A DNA stretch of 64,000 bases, taken from Cupriavidus taiwanensis. Lineage in GTDB: Bacteria > Pseudomonadota > Gammaproteobacteria > Burkholderiales > Burkholderiaceae. The DNA is taken from positions 1,763,583 through 1,827,582 of the forward strand of contig NZ_LT984803.1 in NCBI RefSeq assembly GCF_900250115.1. Reading direction: 5' to 3'. The notes beneath the pieces were generated by a model, which saw only the letters and a list, made by a program, of their open reading frames with translations, was not told the DNA's origin and did no database searches. This document shows positions 51,280 through 62,165 of this stretch, piece after piece (the stretch's first letter is position 1; each line of letters begins with the position of its first letter). The translations under genes were made by a program, and so were the position numbers.

Positions 51280-54200
51280 ATGAACGCTCCAATTCTCCCC
51301 GACGCGGCCCGGAAGGCCATGGCAGCCGTCTCGATCGACGACAAGTACGCGCTCGAATCCGGCCGCGCCTACATGAGCGGCGTGCAGGCGCTGGTGCGCC
51401 TGCCGCTGCTGCAACGCCGGCGCGACGCCATGGCGGGCCACAACACCGCGGCGTTCATTTCCGGCTACCGCGGCTCGCCGCTCGGCAACTATGACCAGGC
51501 CATGTGGCAGGCGAAGAAGTACCTCGCCGACAACCACGTCGTGTTCAAGCCCGGCGTCAACGAAGAGCTCGGCGTCACGGCCGTGTGGGGATCGCAGCAG
51601 CTGGACTTCGATGCGGACAGCAAGAAGTACGACGGCGTGTTCGGCATCTGGTACGGCAAGGGCCCCGGCGTCGACCGCAGCGGCGACGCGCTCAAGCATG
51701 CCAACCTGGCCGGCACGTCGCGGCTCGGCGGCGTGATCGCGCTGGCCGGCGACGACCACGTGTCCAAGAGCAGCACGCTGGCGCACCAGAGCGACCACAC
51801 CTTTATCGCCTGCGGCCTGCCGGTGTTGTTCCCGTCGAACGTGCAGGACATCCTGGACCTGGGCGTGCACGCGTTCGCCATGAGCCGCTTCAGCGGCCTG
51901 TGGTCCGGCATGAAGACCGTGCAGGAGGTGGTGGAATCGGGCTCGTCGGTCATCACGGATTCGGACCGCGTGCGCATCGTGCTGCCCGAAGACTTCGCCA
52001 TGCCCGAGGGCGGCCTGCATATCCGCTGGCCCGACGACCCGCTCGCCGCCGAGGCGCGCATGATGGAGTTCAAGTGGCCGGCGGCACTCGCCTACGTGCG
52101 CGCCAACCGCCTGAACCGCAACGTGGTGGAAGGCCCGAACGACCGCTTCGGCATCATCGCCAGCGGCAAGGCCTACAGCGATACGCGCCAGGCGCTGCTC
52201 GACCTGGGGCTCGACGACGCCACCTGCCGCGCACTCGGCATCCGCGTCCACAAGGTCAGCGTGGTGTGGCCGCTTGAATCGCTCAGCGTGCGCGAGTTCG
52301 CGCATGGCCTGCGCGAAGTGCTGGTGGTGGAAGAAAAGCGCCCGCTCATCGAGCAGCAGCTCAAGGACGAGCTGTACCACTATCCCGAGCAGGCGCGCCC
52401 GGCCGTGTTCGGCAAGTACCACCACACCGAAGGCGTGGGCGGCGAATGGAGCCACGCGCGGCCGGCCGAGGACTGGCTGCTGCGCGCCAAGGCCGACCTG
52501 TCGCCGGCGCTGGTGGCCAAGGCCATCGCAAAGCGTCTCAAGGCACTCGGCGTGCCCGCCGACGTGGCCGCACGCATGGACGTGCGCCTGAACGAAATCG
52601 AGGCCAAGGAGCGCGCCACCGCCCAGGGCGATTCGCGCGGCACCGACCGCCTGCCGTGGTTCTGCCCGGGCTGCCCGCACAACACCAGCACCAAGGTGCC
52701 GGAAGGCTCGGTCGCCACCGCCGGCATCGGCTGCCACGGCATGGTGGTGTGGATGGATCGCTCGACCGGGTCGTGGTCGCAGATGGGCGGTGAAGGCGTG
52801 CACTGGATGGGCCAGTCGGAGTTCAGCAAGCGCAAGCACATGTTCGCGAACCTGGGCGACGGCACCTACAACCACTCCGGCCTGCTGGCGGTGCGCCAGT
52901 CGATCCACGCCGGCGTGAACATGACCTACAAGATCCTGTTCAACAGCGCCGTGGCCATGACCGGCGGCCAGCCGGTTGACGGGCAGCTTGACGTACCGGC
53001 GATGTCGCGCGAACTGCATGCAGAAGGCGCCCGCCAGATCGTGGTGGTCACGGACGAGCCGGAAAAGTACAAGGGCGTCGCCAACCTCGCGACGGGCCTC
53101 ACCGTGCGCCATCGCGACGAACTCGACGCCGTGCAGCGCGAACTGCGCGAAGTGAGCGGCGTCACCGCCATCATCTACGACCAGACCTGCGCCACCAAGA
53201 AGCGCCGCGAACGCAAGCGCGGCACCATGGCCGATCCCGACAAGCGCGTGGTCATCAACGAACTGGTGTGCGAAGGCTGCGGCGACTGCTCGGTGGAGAG
53301 CAACTGCCTGGCCGTGCAGCCGGTGGAAACCGAGTTCGGCCGCAAGCGCAAGGTGAACCAGGACACCTGCAACAAGGACTTCTCTTGCACCAAGGGTTTC
53401 TGCCCGAGCTTCGTCACGGTCGAGGGCGGCAAGCTCAGGAAGCCGTCGACGCATGACAAGACCAATCCCGTGCCGACCGACATCCCGCTGCCCGCGCTGC
53501 CCGAGGCGGCCCGCATTGTCGTCGCCGGCATCGGCGGCACCGGGATCGTGACCATCGGCGGCGTGCTGGGCATGGCCGCGCACCTGGAAGGCAAGGGCGT
53601 GATCACGCAGGACGCCACCGGCATGGCGCAGATGGGCGGGTCAACGTGGAGCCACATCCAGATCGCCGCGAGCCCCGATGCGCTGCACGCGAGCCGCGTC
53701 GACATGGCCATGGCGGAGCTCGTGATCGCCTGCGACACGGTGGTGGCGGCCAGCAAGGCAACGATTGCCGCCATGTCGCCGCAGCGCACTTACGTCGTAC
53801 TGAACAGCCATGTAACCCCGACCGCCGCGTTCGTGCGCAACCCGGACTGGGATCCCCAGACCGAGGAAGCCGTCGGCCGCATCGCGCAGGCCGTGGGCAC
53901 CGGCCAGGTCGGCAGCTTCGACGCCGAGCAGGTGGCGAAGCAGGTGATGGGCCAGTCGATCTACGCGAACCTGATGATGCTCGGGTACGCATGGCAGAAG
54001 GGCCGCGTGCCGCTGTCGCATGACGCGCTGATGCGTGCGATCGAGCTCAACGGCGTGCAGGTCGACAGCAACAAGGCCGCGTTCGAATGGGGCCGGATGT
54101 GTGCGCACGACATGTCGCGCGTGCCGATGCGCGCCGCCAATGCACAGGTGATCCAGTTCGTGCGCAAGCCCTCGCTGGACGACCTGATCGCGCGCCACGT

Positions 54201-54837
54201 CGAGTTCCTGACCGGCTACCAGAACCGCGCCTACGCCGCGCAGTACGAAAGCTTCGTCGACCGCGTCAGGATCGCCGCGTCAGTCACGGGCAGCACACGG
54301 CTGACCGAGGCCGTGGCGCGCAGCCTGTTCAAGCTGATGGCCTACAAGGACGAGTACGAGGTGGCCCGCCTGCACACCGGCGCCGCATTCCGCAAGCAGA
54401 TCGAGTCGATGTTCGAAGGCAACGTGCGCCTGGTACACCATCTTGCGCCGCCGCTGCTCGCGAAGAAGAACGACAAGGGTGAACTCGTCAAGGGAACCTA
54501 TGGCCCGTGGATGCGTACTGCCTTCGGCGTGCTGGCCAGGTTCAAGGGCCTGCGCGGCACCGCGTTCGATCCGTTCGGCTACACCGCCGAGCGCAAGGAA
54601 GAACGCACGCTGATCGCCGAGTACCGCCACTGCATCGAAATGCTGTTGCCGACGCTGTCCGCGCAGAACCTGGAGCTGGCGCTGGAGATCGCACGGCTGC
54701 CGATGGACATTCGCGGCTATGGCCACGTCAAGGCACGCAACCTGGACGCCGTGCGGGCGCGCTGGGAACGGCTGACGGCGCAATGGAAGCATGGCGAGGT
54801 ACGGCGCGAAGCGGCCAGGCCGACCGTCGCCGCGTGA
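51280..54837 (+). CDS. Indolepyruvate-type 2-oxoacid:ferredoxin oxidoreductase, fused alpha-beta form
   Basis: A 1,185-residue enzyme that oxidatively decarboxylates a 2-oxoacid to acyl-CoA using TPP and iron-sulfur clusters. Order: pyrimidine-binding domain (GYRGSPLGNYDQ near residue 62), TPP-binding region (WFCPGCPHNTSTKVPEGS, GIGCHGM, GDGTYNHSG), a ferredoxin-like cluster segment (VCEGCGDCSVESNC, CTKGFCPSF) and the gamma-type domain (VVAGIGGTGIVTIGGVLGMA). ATG 51280 starts MNAPILPDAARKAM; the frame from 51208 has no support. Length fits the fused proteobacterial form. It follows the Ldh_2 gene by 94 bp and could oxidise the 2-oxoacid made there, or aryl pyruvates. Confidence 0.92.
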   Translation: MNAPILPDAARKAMAAVSIDDKYALESGRAYMSGVQALVRLPLLQRRRDAMAGHNTAAFISGYRGSPLGNYDQAMWQAKKYLADNHVVFKPGVNEELGVTAVWGSQQLDFDADSKKYDGVFGIWYGKGPGVDRSGDALKHANLAGTSRLGGVIALAGDDHVSKSSTLAHQSDHTFIACGLPVLFPSNVQDILDLGVHAFAMSRFSGLWSGMKTVQEVVESGSSVITDSDRVRIVLPEDFAMPEGGLHIRWPDDPLAAEARMMEFKWPAALAYVRANRLNRNVVEGPNDRFGIIASGKAYSDTRQALLDLGLDDATCRALGIRVHKVSVVWPLESLSVREFAHGLREVLVVEEKRPLIEQQLKDELYHYPEQARPAVFGKYHHTEGVGGEWSHARPAEDWLLRAKADLSPALVAKAIAKRLKALGVPADVAARMDVRLNEIEAKERATAQGDSRGTDRLPWFCPGCPHNTSTKVPEGSVATAGIGCHGMVVWMDRSTGSWSQMGGEGVHWMGQSEFSKRKHMFANLGDGTYNHSGLLAVRQSIHAGVNMTYKILFNSAVAMTGGQPVDGQLDVPAMSRELHAEGARQIVVVTDEPEKYKGVANLATGLTVRHRDELDAVQRELREVSGVTAIIYDQTCATKKRRERKRGTMADPDKRVVINELVCEGCGDCSVESNCLAVQPVETEFGRKRKVNQDTCNKDFSCTKGFCPSFVTVEGGKLRKPSTHDKTNPVPTDIPLPALPEAARIVVAGIGGTGIVTIGGVLGMAAHLEGKGVITQDATGMAQMGGSTWSHIQIAASPDALHASRVDMAMAELVIACDTVVAASKATIAAMSPQRTYVVLNSHVTPTAAFVRNPDWDPQTEEAVGRIAQAVGTGQVGSFDAEQVAKQVMGQSIYANLMMLGYAWQKGRVPLSHDALMRAIELNGVQVDSNKAAFEWGRMCAHDMSRVPMRAANAQVIQFVRKPSLDDLIARHVEFLTGYQNRAYAAQYESFVDRVRIAASVTGSTRLTEAVARSLFKLMAYKDEYEVARLHTGAAFRKQIESMFEGNVRLVHHLAPPLLAKKNDKGELVKGTYGPWMRTAFGVLARFKGLRGTAFDPFGYTAERKEERTLIAEYRHCIEMLLPTLSAQNLELALEIARLPMDIRGYGHVKARNLDAVRARWERLTAQWKHGEVRREAARPTVAA

Positions 54838-54849
54838 AGACGGCAAGCG

Positions 54850-54870
54850 AAAGACAAAAGACGAAAGACG
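54850..54870 (+). repeat. Three tandem 7-bp repeats
   Basis: AAAGACA, AAAGACG, AAAGACG in direct succession, just after the oxidoreductase stop codon. Purpose unknown. Confidence 0.6.
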
Positions 54871-54936
54871 AACGGTGAAACCAATCCCCGCAAGCTGAAA
54901 CGCGGGGACCATCAAAAGGCAACAAGGAGACAAAGC

Positions 54937-55917
54937 ATGAAATCCGTACTGCACCGAGTGGGTCATGCCCTGGGCGCCATTGCACTCGCCGCGGGGGCCG
55001 CCAGCGCCCTGGCACAGGGCGGTTATCCGAATCGCCCTGTGCGCATCATCGTGCCGTGGCCGGCTGGTGGCGGCGTCGACACCGTCACGCGTACCGTGGC
55101 CGAAAAGATGACGGCGAGCCTTGGCCAGCAGTTCGTGATCGACAACCGGCCGGGCGCCACCGGCAATATCGGCGCCGGCATGGGCGCCAAGGCCGCGCCG
55201 GACGGCTACACGCTGCTGGTGGCCAGCGCGCCGATGGCCATCAATGCCAGCCTGCAGAAAAACCTGCCGTTCGACCTCGGCAAGGATTTCGCGCCGCTGG
55301 GACTGATGGCGAGTTCGCCCTACATGCTGGTCGTCAATCCCTCGGTTGGCGCATCGGTCAAGGACCTGGTGGCCCGGGCGAAGGCTGAACCCGGCAAGCT
55401 GAGCTACGCCTCGGTCGGCCCCGGCACGCAGCAGAACGTGGTCAGCGAGGTCTTCAAGGAAATGGCTCGCGTCGACATCGTCCACGCGCCCTACAAGGGC
55501 GGCCCGCAGGCCCTGACCGACATGGTGGGCGGACACATCCACATGATGTTCCACGGCGTGCCGGCGGTGATGCCGTTCGTGAAGGGCGGCCAGCTCAAGG
55601 GGATCGCCGTGGCAAGCAAGCAGCGCCTGCCGCTGTTCCCGGACATCCCGACCATGGCGGAGGCCGGTTTCCCGGGCATCGAGGCGAGCGAGTGGTATGG
55701 GCTGGTGGCCCCGGCGGGCACGCCGAAGGACATCGTCGCGCTGCTGGGCAAGGAGATCGAAAAGGCGCTGAATGCGCCCGGCGTGCGCCAGCAACTGGCC
55801 AGCAAGGGTTATGAACCGGCCAGCGGCGGCTCGCCGGACCAGTTCGCGACCTTCATGGCCGCCGAGCAGAAGAAATGGGCGCTGGCCATCAAGCAGACCG
55901 GCTTCCACCTGGAATAG
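54937..55917 (+). CDS. TctC/Bug-family periplasmic solute receptor
   Basis: A 326-residue exported binding protein. MKSVLHRVGHALGAIALAAG followed by AASALA is a signal peptide; the mature protein begins QGGYPNRPVRIIVPWPAGGG, the hallmark Bug opening, and continues with NRPGATGNIGAGMGAKAAPDG and YKGGPQALTDMVGGHIHMMF. Family members bind carboxylates (citrate, glutarate, nicotinate and others) for TctAB-type transporters. No tctA or tctB is present in the window, which is common for orphan Bug receptors. It ends the hydroxyacid locus, so its ligand may be the substrate of the UxaA/Ldh_2 enzymes. Confidence 0.92.
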   Translation: MKSVLHRVGHALGAIALAAGAASALAQGGYPNRPVRIIVPWPAGGGVDTVTRTVAEKMTASLGQQFVIDNRPGATGNIGAGMGAKAAPDGYTLLVASAPMAINASLQKNLPFDLGKDFAPLGLMASSPYMLVVNPSVGASVKDLVARAKAEPGKLSYASVGPGTQQNVVSEVFKEMARVDIVHAPYKGGPQALTDMVGGHIHMMFHGVPAVMPFVKGGQLKGIAVASKQRLPLFPDIPTMAEAGFPGIEASEWYGLVAPAGTPKDIVALLGKEIEKALNAPGVRQQLASKGYEPASGGSPDQFATFMAAEQKKWALAIKQTGFHLE

Positions 55918-55925
55918 CGCATGGC

Positions 55926-55950
55926 TGCCCCGCCCGGTGCGGGCGGGGCA
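55926..55950 (+). terminator. Strong stem-loop after the tctC-like gene
   Basis: TGCCCCGCCC (55926-55935) and GGGCGGGGCA (55941-55950) form a perfect 10-bp stem with loop GGTGC, eight bases after the stop codon. Only TGT follows, so the T-tract is missing. Confidence 0.6.
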
Positions 55951-56128
55951 TGTCCCGATAGCGAACGGGAAGGTCCTGATCCGGCCTCCGGTTCTTACCG
56001 CCACAACATTTACCGCCAACCCGTTCCGCTGGCCGGCGCTAGCCACCGCTAGCTGCCGCAATGCATTTCTTCCTGAATCAACACATTACGGCGGTTTTTC
56101 GAAAACGATGGTCGCCGCAGGACGTCGA

Positions 56129-57748
56129 TTACTCCCATTCGATCGTCGCCGGCGGTTTCCCCGACACGTCATACACGACCCGGTTCAAACCCCGGACTTC
56201 GTTGATGATGCGGTTCGAGCAGCGGCCCAGCAACGCATACGGCAGGTGCGCCCAGTGCGCGGTCATGAAGTCGGTGGTCTGCACCGCGCGCAGCGCGACC
56301 ACGTAGTCGTAGGTGCGGCCGTCGCCCATCACGCCCACCGACTTCACCGGCAGGAACACGGCGAAGGCCTGGCTGGTCAGGTCGTACCAGCTCTTGCCGA
56401 CGTGATCGGGCTCGCACAGGCCGGCGGCGGCGTCGTGTTCGGTGGCGATGGTCTTGCGCAGTTCCTCGATGAAGATGGCATCGGCGCGGCGCAGCAGGTC
56501 GGCGTAGTCGCGCTTGACTTCGCCGAGGATGCGCACGCCCAGGCCCGGGCCCGGGAACGGGTGGCGGTAGACCATTTCGGGCGGCAGGCCCAGCGCCACG
56601 CCAAGCTCGCGCACTTCGTCCTTGAACAGGTCGCGCAACGGCTCCAGCAGCTTCAGGCCCAGCGTCTCGGGCAGGCCGCCAACGTTGTGGTGGCTCTTGA
56701 TGGTGGTGGCCTTCTTGGTCTTGGTGCCGCCCGACTCGACCACGTCCGGGTAGATCGTGCCCTGTGCCAGCCACTTGGCGTTGGTCAGCTTCTTCGCCTC
56801 GGCCTGGAACACTTCAACGAACTCGCGGCCAATGATCTTGCGCTTCTGCTCGGGGTCGGTGACGCCGGCAAGGTGGCCCAGGAACTGGTCGGAGGCATCG
56901 ACATGCACGACCTTGGCGTGCAGGCGGCCGACGAACATTTCCATCACCAGCTTGCCCTCGTCCTGGCGCAGCAGGCCGTGGTCGACGAACACGCAGGTGA
57001 GCTGGTCGCCGATGGCGCGATGGATCAGCGCCGCGGCCACCGACGAGTCGACGCCGCCGGACAGGCCCAGGATGACTTCTTCATCGCCGACCTGCTCGCG
57101 GATCTTGGCCACCGCTTCCTCGATATGGTCGCGCATGACCCAGTCGGGCTTGCAGCCGGCGATCTGCAGCACGAAGCGCTCCAGCATCTGGCGGCCCTTG
57201 ACCGTGTGCGTGACCTCGGGGTGGAACTGCACCGCGTAGTAGTGGCGGGTCTCGTCGGCCATGCCGGCGATCGGGCAGCTCGGCGTGGACGCCATCAGCT
57301 TGAAGCCCGGCGGCAGGCCGGTGACCTTGTCGCCATGGCTCATCCACACCTTGAGCATGCCGTGGCCTTCCGGCGTGCGGAAGTCCTCGATGTCCTTGAG
57401 CAGCTCGGTATGGCCGTGCGCGCGCATCTCGGCGTAGCCGAATTCGCGCTGGTCGCTCCACTCGACCTTGCCGCCCAGTTGCACCGCCATGGTCTGCATG
57501 CCGTAGCAGATGCCCAGCACCGGCACGCCCAGGTCCCACACCGCCTGCGGCGCGCGCAGCTGGTGGTCTTCATAGGTGCTGGCGTGGCTGCCGGACAGGA
57601 TGATCGCCTTGGGGGCGAATTCGCGCACGAACGCGTCGCTGACGTCGTTCGGGTGGATTTCGCAATAGACGTGCGCCTCGCGGACGCGGCGGGCGATCAG
57701 CTGCGTGACCTGCGAGCCGAAATCAAGAATGAGGATTTTGTCGTGCAT
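56129..57748 (-). CDS. guaA: GMP synthase (glutamine-hydrolysing)
   Basis: A 539-residue two-domain enzyme converting XMP to GMP. The class I amidotransferase domain has nucleophile Cys in GICYGMQ and the His/Glu pair in [10 protein letters not shown]; the ATP-pyrophosphatase P-loop is [14 protein letters not shown] and the C-terminal dimerisation part ends KPPATIEWE, all standard. Start [20 protein letters not shown] at ATG 57748. It overlaps the end of the upstream membrane-protein gene by 26 bp, and guaB lies just beyond that gene, giving guaB-orf-guaA on the minus strand. Confidence 0.97.
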   Translation of the reverse strand: MHDKILILDFGSQVTQLIARRVREAHVYCEIHPNDVSDAFVREFAPKAIILSGSHASTYEDHQLRAPQAVWDLGVPVLGICYGMQTMAVQLGGKVEWSDQREFGYAEMRAHGHTELLKDIEDFRTPEGHGMLKVWMSHGDKVTGLPPGFKLMASTPSCPIAGMADETRHYYAVQFHPEVTHTVKGRQMLERFVLQIAGCKPDWVMRDHIEEAVAKIREQVGDEEVILGLSGGVDSSVAAALIHRAIGDQLTCVFVDHGLLRQDEGKLVMEMFVGRLHAKVVHVDASDQFLGHLAGVTDPEQKRKIIGREFVEVFQAEAKKLTNAKWLAQGTIYPDVVESGGTKTKKATTIKSHHNVGGLPETLGLKLLEPLRDLFKDEVRELGVALGLPPEMVYRHPFPGPGLGVRILGEVKRDYADLLRRADAIFIEELRKTIATEHDAAAGLCEPDHVGKSWYDLTSQAFAVFLPVKSVGVMGDGRTYDYVVALRAVQTTDFMTAHWAHLPYALLGRCSNRIINEVRGLNRVVYDVSGKPPATIEWE

Positions 57749-58334
57749 GATGGGCCGATGGCGTGTCTTCCGGGATGGGCTCGGTCACGACTTCCGTGCC
57801 GGGGCCATAGCCCGGCGGCGGCGTGATGACCGGCTCGCGCCGGTATTCTGGGGTATTCGTGGGGCGCGCCGCGGGGGCAACGCCGGGTTCCTTCCTGCTT
57901 TCCTGTTCCTGCAGCGCGCGTTCCATCTTCCGTTGCTGTTCGCGCACGCGCACGCGCTTGGCCGCCGGGATCTGCACCACGGCAAAGAACAGCAGCACCA
58001 CGGCCATGGTCGGCAGCCAGAGCTTGCCGGCGCCTTCCAGCGGCAGCTCCAGGAACACCATCCAGGCGATGATGAGCACCGCGCTGGCGAGGTTCACGTA
58101 GCCGGCGGTACGCGCTACCGGCACCGTCAGCTGGCCATTGAAGGCGGCCTGCCACAGCAGCACCGACAGACCCACCAGCGCCACGCCCAGCAGCTGTCCG
58201 AACAGCGCCGGCTGCGGCTGCGGCAACTGCAGCGCCGCGTACAGCGTGGTGAACGGGGACATCAGCAGCAGGATGCCCAGCAGCAGGTCCACCAGGGCAT
58301 CGAAAAACAGCACGGCTCGCAGCAACACCTTCAT
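57723..58334 (-). CDS. Hypothetical four-helix membrane protein between guaB and guaA
   Basis: A 203-residue protein. Residues 1-130 contain about four hydrophobic helices ([66 protein letters not shown]), followed by a charged, Pro-rich cytoplasmic tail of about 70 residues ([20 protein letters not shown], then [13 protein letters not shown]). No enzymatic motif and no family name recognised. Its last 26 bases overlap guaA, so the two are coupled, but a role in purine synthesis is not implied by its sequence. Confidence 0.75.
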   Translation of the reverse strand: MKVLLRAVLFFDALVDLLLGILLLMSPFTTLYAALQLPQPQPALFGQLLGVALVGLSVLLWQAAFNGQLTVPVARTAGYVNLASAVLIIAWMVFLELPLEGAGKLWLPTMAVVLLFFAVVQIPAAKRVRVREQQRKMERALQEQESRKEPGVAPAARPTNTPEYRREPVITPPPGYGPGTEVVTEPIPEDTPSAHHARQNPHS

Positions 58335-58464
58335 TGGCGCTCCTCGTCTTGGCCCCGGCCGGTGGTGCGGCGGGCATCAGGACAACGCCTGCGTGGCGCG
58401 CGGCCAGGTTCGGATGGGATGGTGGTCGAGCGCGGGCACGCGCCGGCGCCCCGCCCCGATGCCG

Positions 58465-58502
58465 GCGGCCGCGCACCGCCTGCAGGGACGGTGCGCGGCC
58501 GC
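58465..58502 (-). terminator. Very stable stem-loop after guaB
   Basis: GCGGCCGCGCACCG (58465-58478) and CGGTGCGCGGCCGC (58489-58502) are perfect 14-bp inverted repeats with a 10-nt loop, six bases beyond the guaB stop. No T-tract follows, so it may act as an mRNA stabiliser or a partial terminator before the downstream genes. Confidence 0.6.
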
Positions 58503-58508
58503 GGGACA

Positions 58509-60004
<1,496 letters not shown>

Positions 60005-60095
60005 CAGGAATGCGCGATTTGCTGAGGTCCGGCAACGGCGTTTCCGGGGTGCCGTCTGCTATGCTCGTTGTCTTTTTATCCGGGCACGGCGAAGT

Positions 60096-61055
60096 ATGGG
60101 AATCGGCGTATTGTGCGGGCTGCTGGCTGGTGCGTTCTGGGGCATGGTGTTTATCGCCCCCAAGCTGCTGCCCGCGTTTTCGCCGTGGGAACTGGCCATC
60201 GGCCGCTATCTGGCGTACGGGCTGGTGGCGTGCGTGGCGGCGCTGCCGCTGCTGCGCCGCATCGCGCGCAAGCTGACCCGCGCCGACTGCGTGGCGCTGC
60301 TGCGCCAGGCCTTTACCGGCAACCTGCTCTACTACGTGCTGCTGGCCTTTGGCGTGCAACTGGCCGGGGTCGGCCCGACCTCGCTGATCATCGGCATCCT
60401 GCCGATCTCGGTCACCATCATGGGCCGGCGCGACCATGGCGCGGTGCCGCTGGCGCGGCTGCTGTGGCCGCTGCTGGTGGTGGCCGCCGGCATTGCCTGC
60501 ATCAATATCGACCTGTTCGGCGGCGGCCAGAGCGCCCATGCGGCGGCGGCCGGCGACGTGGCACGGCCGGTGTGGCAGAAGCTGGCGGGAGTCTGCTGCG
60601 CTGCCGGCGCGCTGGTCTGCTGGACCCTCTACGCAGTCGACAATGCGCGCTACCTGCAGCGCAACCCGCATTACAGCGGCAATGAATGGTCGGCGCTGTA
60701 CGGGCTGTCGACCGGCGCGGTGTCCGCGATGCTGGCTGCGGTTGGCTGGATCATCGCCGGCGACACCCTGGGCGCCGCCGACAGCGGCCGCGACTGGCAG
60801 TGGTTCTGGATGGTCAACGCCGCGGTCGCGCTGGGCGCTTCGCTGATCGGAAACAACCTGTGGAACATCGCCAGCCGGCGACTGCCGCTGACGCTGTCGG
60901 GCCAGATGATCGTGTTCGAAACGCTGTTCGCGCTGGCCTATGGCTTCGTCTTCGAGCAGCGCTGGCCGCGGCCGCTGGAAATCGCCGCGATCGTGTTGCT
61001 GATGGTCGGCGTGGCCTGGTCGGTGCGCTTGCACGCCACCGACAAGTCTGCGTAG
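60096..61055 (+). CDS. EamA/DMT-superfamily permease
   Basis: A 319-residue inner-membrane protein with about ten hydrophobic helices in two EamA repeats (first MGIGVLCGLLAGAFWGMVFI, second beginning KLAGVCCAAGALVCWTLYAV). The start ATG 60096 is weakly supported by GGCGAAG; the long open frame before it is antisense to guaB and not real. DMT proteins export amino acids, metabolites or nucleotide sugars; the substrate is unknown. It is divergent from guaB and followed by a possible hairpin at 61067-61091. Confidence 0.87.
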   Translation: MGIGVLCGLLAGAFWGMVFIAPKLLPAFSPWELAIGRYLAYGLVACVAALPLLRRIARKLTRADCVALLRQAFTGNLLYYVLLAFGVQLAGVGPTSLIIGILPISVTIMGRRDHGAVPLARLLWPLLVVAAGIACINIDLFGGGQSAHAAAAGDVARPVWQKLAGVCCAAGALVCWTLYAVDNARYLQRNPHYSGNEWSALYGLSTGAVSAMLAAVGWIIAGDTLGAADSGRDWQWFWMVNAAVALGASLIGNNLWNIASRRLPLTLSGQMIVFETLFALAYGFVFEQRWPRPLEIAAIVLLMVGVAWSVRLHATDKSA

Positions 61056-61066
61056 ACTAGCGAACC

Positions 61067-61091
61067 ATGGCGCGGGGGTCACACGCGCCAT
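61067..61091 (+). terminator. Possible stem-loop after the EamA permease gene
   Basis: ATGGCGCG (61067-61074) and CGCGCCAT (61084-61091) pair perfectly with a 9-nt loop, 11 bases after the stop codon; the following CTAAAAG is not a T-tract. Confidence 0.4.
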
Positions 61092-61240
61092 CTAAAAGTA
61101 CAAGGCACACCCAGGGTCAAACCGGCGCTTCGCTTGCCATGCGGGCGAACGCCACGCCATCGCCGCGCTGTCCTGCCGCGGCATCGCCATGCCTGCAGCC
61201 GGCGGCCCGTGCCTCGAGAGCCACTCTGAGACGTCCCGCC

Positions 61241-61762
61241 ATGCTACGATCGTCCGCGCCGTGCCTGCTTGCCGCTACCCTTGCCGCCGTTCTGGCCGCA
61301 CCCGCGCCGGCCCTCGCCTACTGGCAGTGGCGCGATGCCAACGGCCACATGGTCTACAGCGACGTGCCGCCGTCCACGGCCGCGGCCAGGGCCCTGCGCG
61401 CCCCGGGGCGCCATGCCGGCGAGCTCCAGCCGGCCCAGGCGGCCCCGGCAGCGGAGGCCGCCAGCGCCGCCCCGGCTCCCGCCAAGGCCTCGGCCAGGCC
61501 CGCCGCACCGACGCCCGAAGAAGCGTTCCAGAAGCGTCGCGAAGCCAGCCTCAAAGCCGCTGCCGACGAAGCCCGCAAGGAAACCGAGGCGGCCGAGCGC
61601 GCCGCGCGCTGCGCGCAGCTGCGCAACTACGCCACCGGACTGCAACAGGGCATGCGCGCCGCGGTGGCCGGCCCGGATGGTTCGCTGCAGCACCTGAACA
61701 GCGAACAGCGCCAGGCGGAAATCCTCAAGACCAGCGCCAACCTGGAAAAGCATTGCAACTGA
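61241..61762 (+). CDS. DUF4124-domain exported protein
   Basis: A 173-residue periplasmic protein. MLRSSAPCLLAATLAAVLAA followed by PAPALA is a signal peptide, and the mature start YWQWRDANGHMVYSDVPPST is the DUF4124 signature (W-x-W-x-D-x2-G-x3-Y-S-D-x-P-P). A Pro/Ala linker, a coiled-coil region (ASLKAAADEARKETEAAERA) and a two-Cys tail (RCAQLRNY and LEKHCN) follow. Function unknown; widespread in betaproteobacteria. It ends at a bidirectional terminator shared with rnfH. Confidence 0.9.
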   Translation: MLRSSAPCLLAATLAAVLAAPAPALAYWQWRDANGHMVYSDVPPSTAAARALRAPGRHAGELQPAQAAPAAEAASAAPAPAKASARPAAPTPEEAFQKRREASLKAAADEARKETEAAERAARCAQLRNYATGLQQGMRAAVAGPDGSLQHLNSEQRQAEILKTSANLEKHCN

Positions 61763-61771
61763 AGCCATGAA

Positions 61772-61796
61772 AAACGGGGCCGCACGGGCCCCGTTT
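61772..61796. terminator. Bidirectional terminator between the DUF4124 gene and rnfH
   Basis: AAACGGGGCC (61772-61781) and GGCCCCGTTT (61787-61796) form a perfect 10-bp stem with loop GCACG; the U-rich right arm serves the plus strand and the A-run before it gives Ts on the minus strand. Confidence 0.88.
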
Positions 61797-61817
61797 GCTT
61801 TGGCGGCAAGGCGCGGC

Positions 61818-62165
61818 TCAGCTGTTGCCGCGCAACCATTTCTGGCCCTCGCGCGTGCCGCTGGCGCGCTGCTTCTGGACCCGCTTGCGGCGTGCCTGCT
61901 TCGGATCCGCGGTCAGCGGCCGGTAGACCTCGACGCGATCGCCGTCGCGCACCACCGTCTCCGGGGTCTTGAGCTTGCCGAAGATGCCCACCCGCATGGT
62001 GGCCGGGTCGACCTCCGGGCAGGCCTGCTGCAGTCCGGAGCCGACGATCGCCGCGGCAATCGTGGTGCCCTCGGGGACGTCGATGTCCTTCAGGAACACG
62101 GCCCCCGGCCGCGCGTAGCAGACCGCGATATGCACCGTGCCGGCGCTGCGTTCAGCTGGCGCCAT
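61818..62165 (-). CDS. RnfH-family ubiquitin-like protein
   Basis: A 115-residue protein with a beta-grasp fold: VHIAVCYARPGAVFLKDIDV, EGTTIAAAIVGSG, MRVGIFGKLKTPETVVRDGD and RVEVYRPLTADPKQARRKR. The family is conserved next to ratA in many proteobacteria, but its biochemical role is unsettled. I prefer ATG 62165 (GAGG six bases upstream) to ATG 62201. It overlaps the end of ratA by 14 bp, so the two are coupled. Confidence 0.85.
   Translation of the reverse strand: MAPAERSAGTVHIAVCYARPGAVFLKDIDVPEGTTIAAAIVGSGLQQACPEVDPATMRVGIFGKLKTPETVVRDGDRVEVYRPLTADPKQARRKRVQKQRASGTREGQKWLRGNS

Noticed and set aside
56175..56200. GGTTCAAACCCCGG, resembling a tRNA T-arm
   Set aside because: It is inside guaA coding sequence and no acceptor, D or anticodon arm can be drawn around it.
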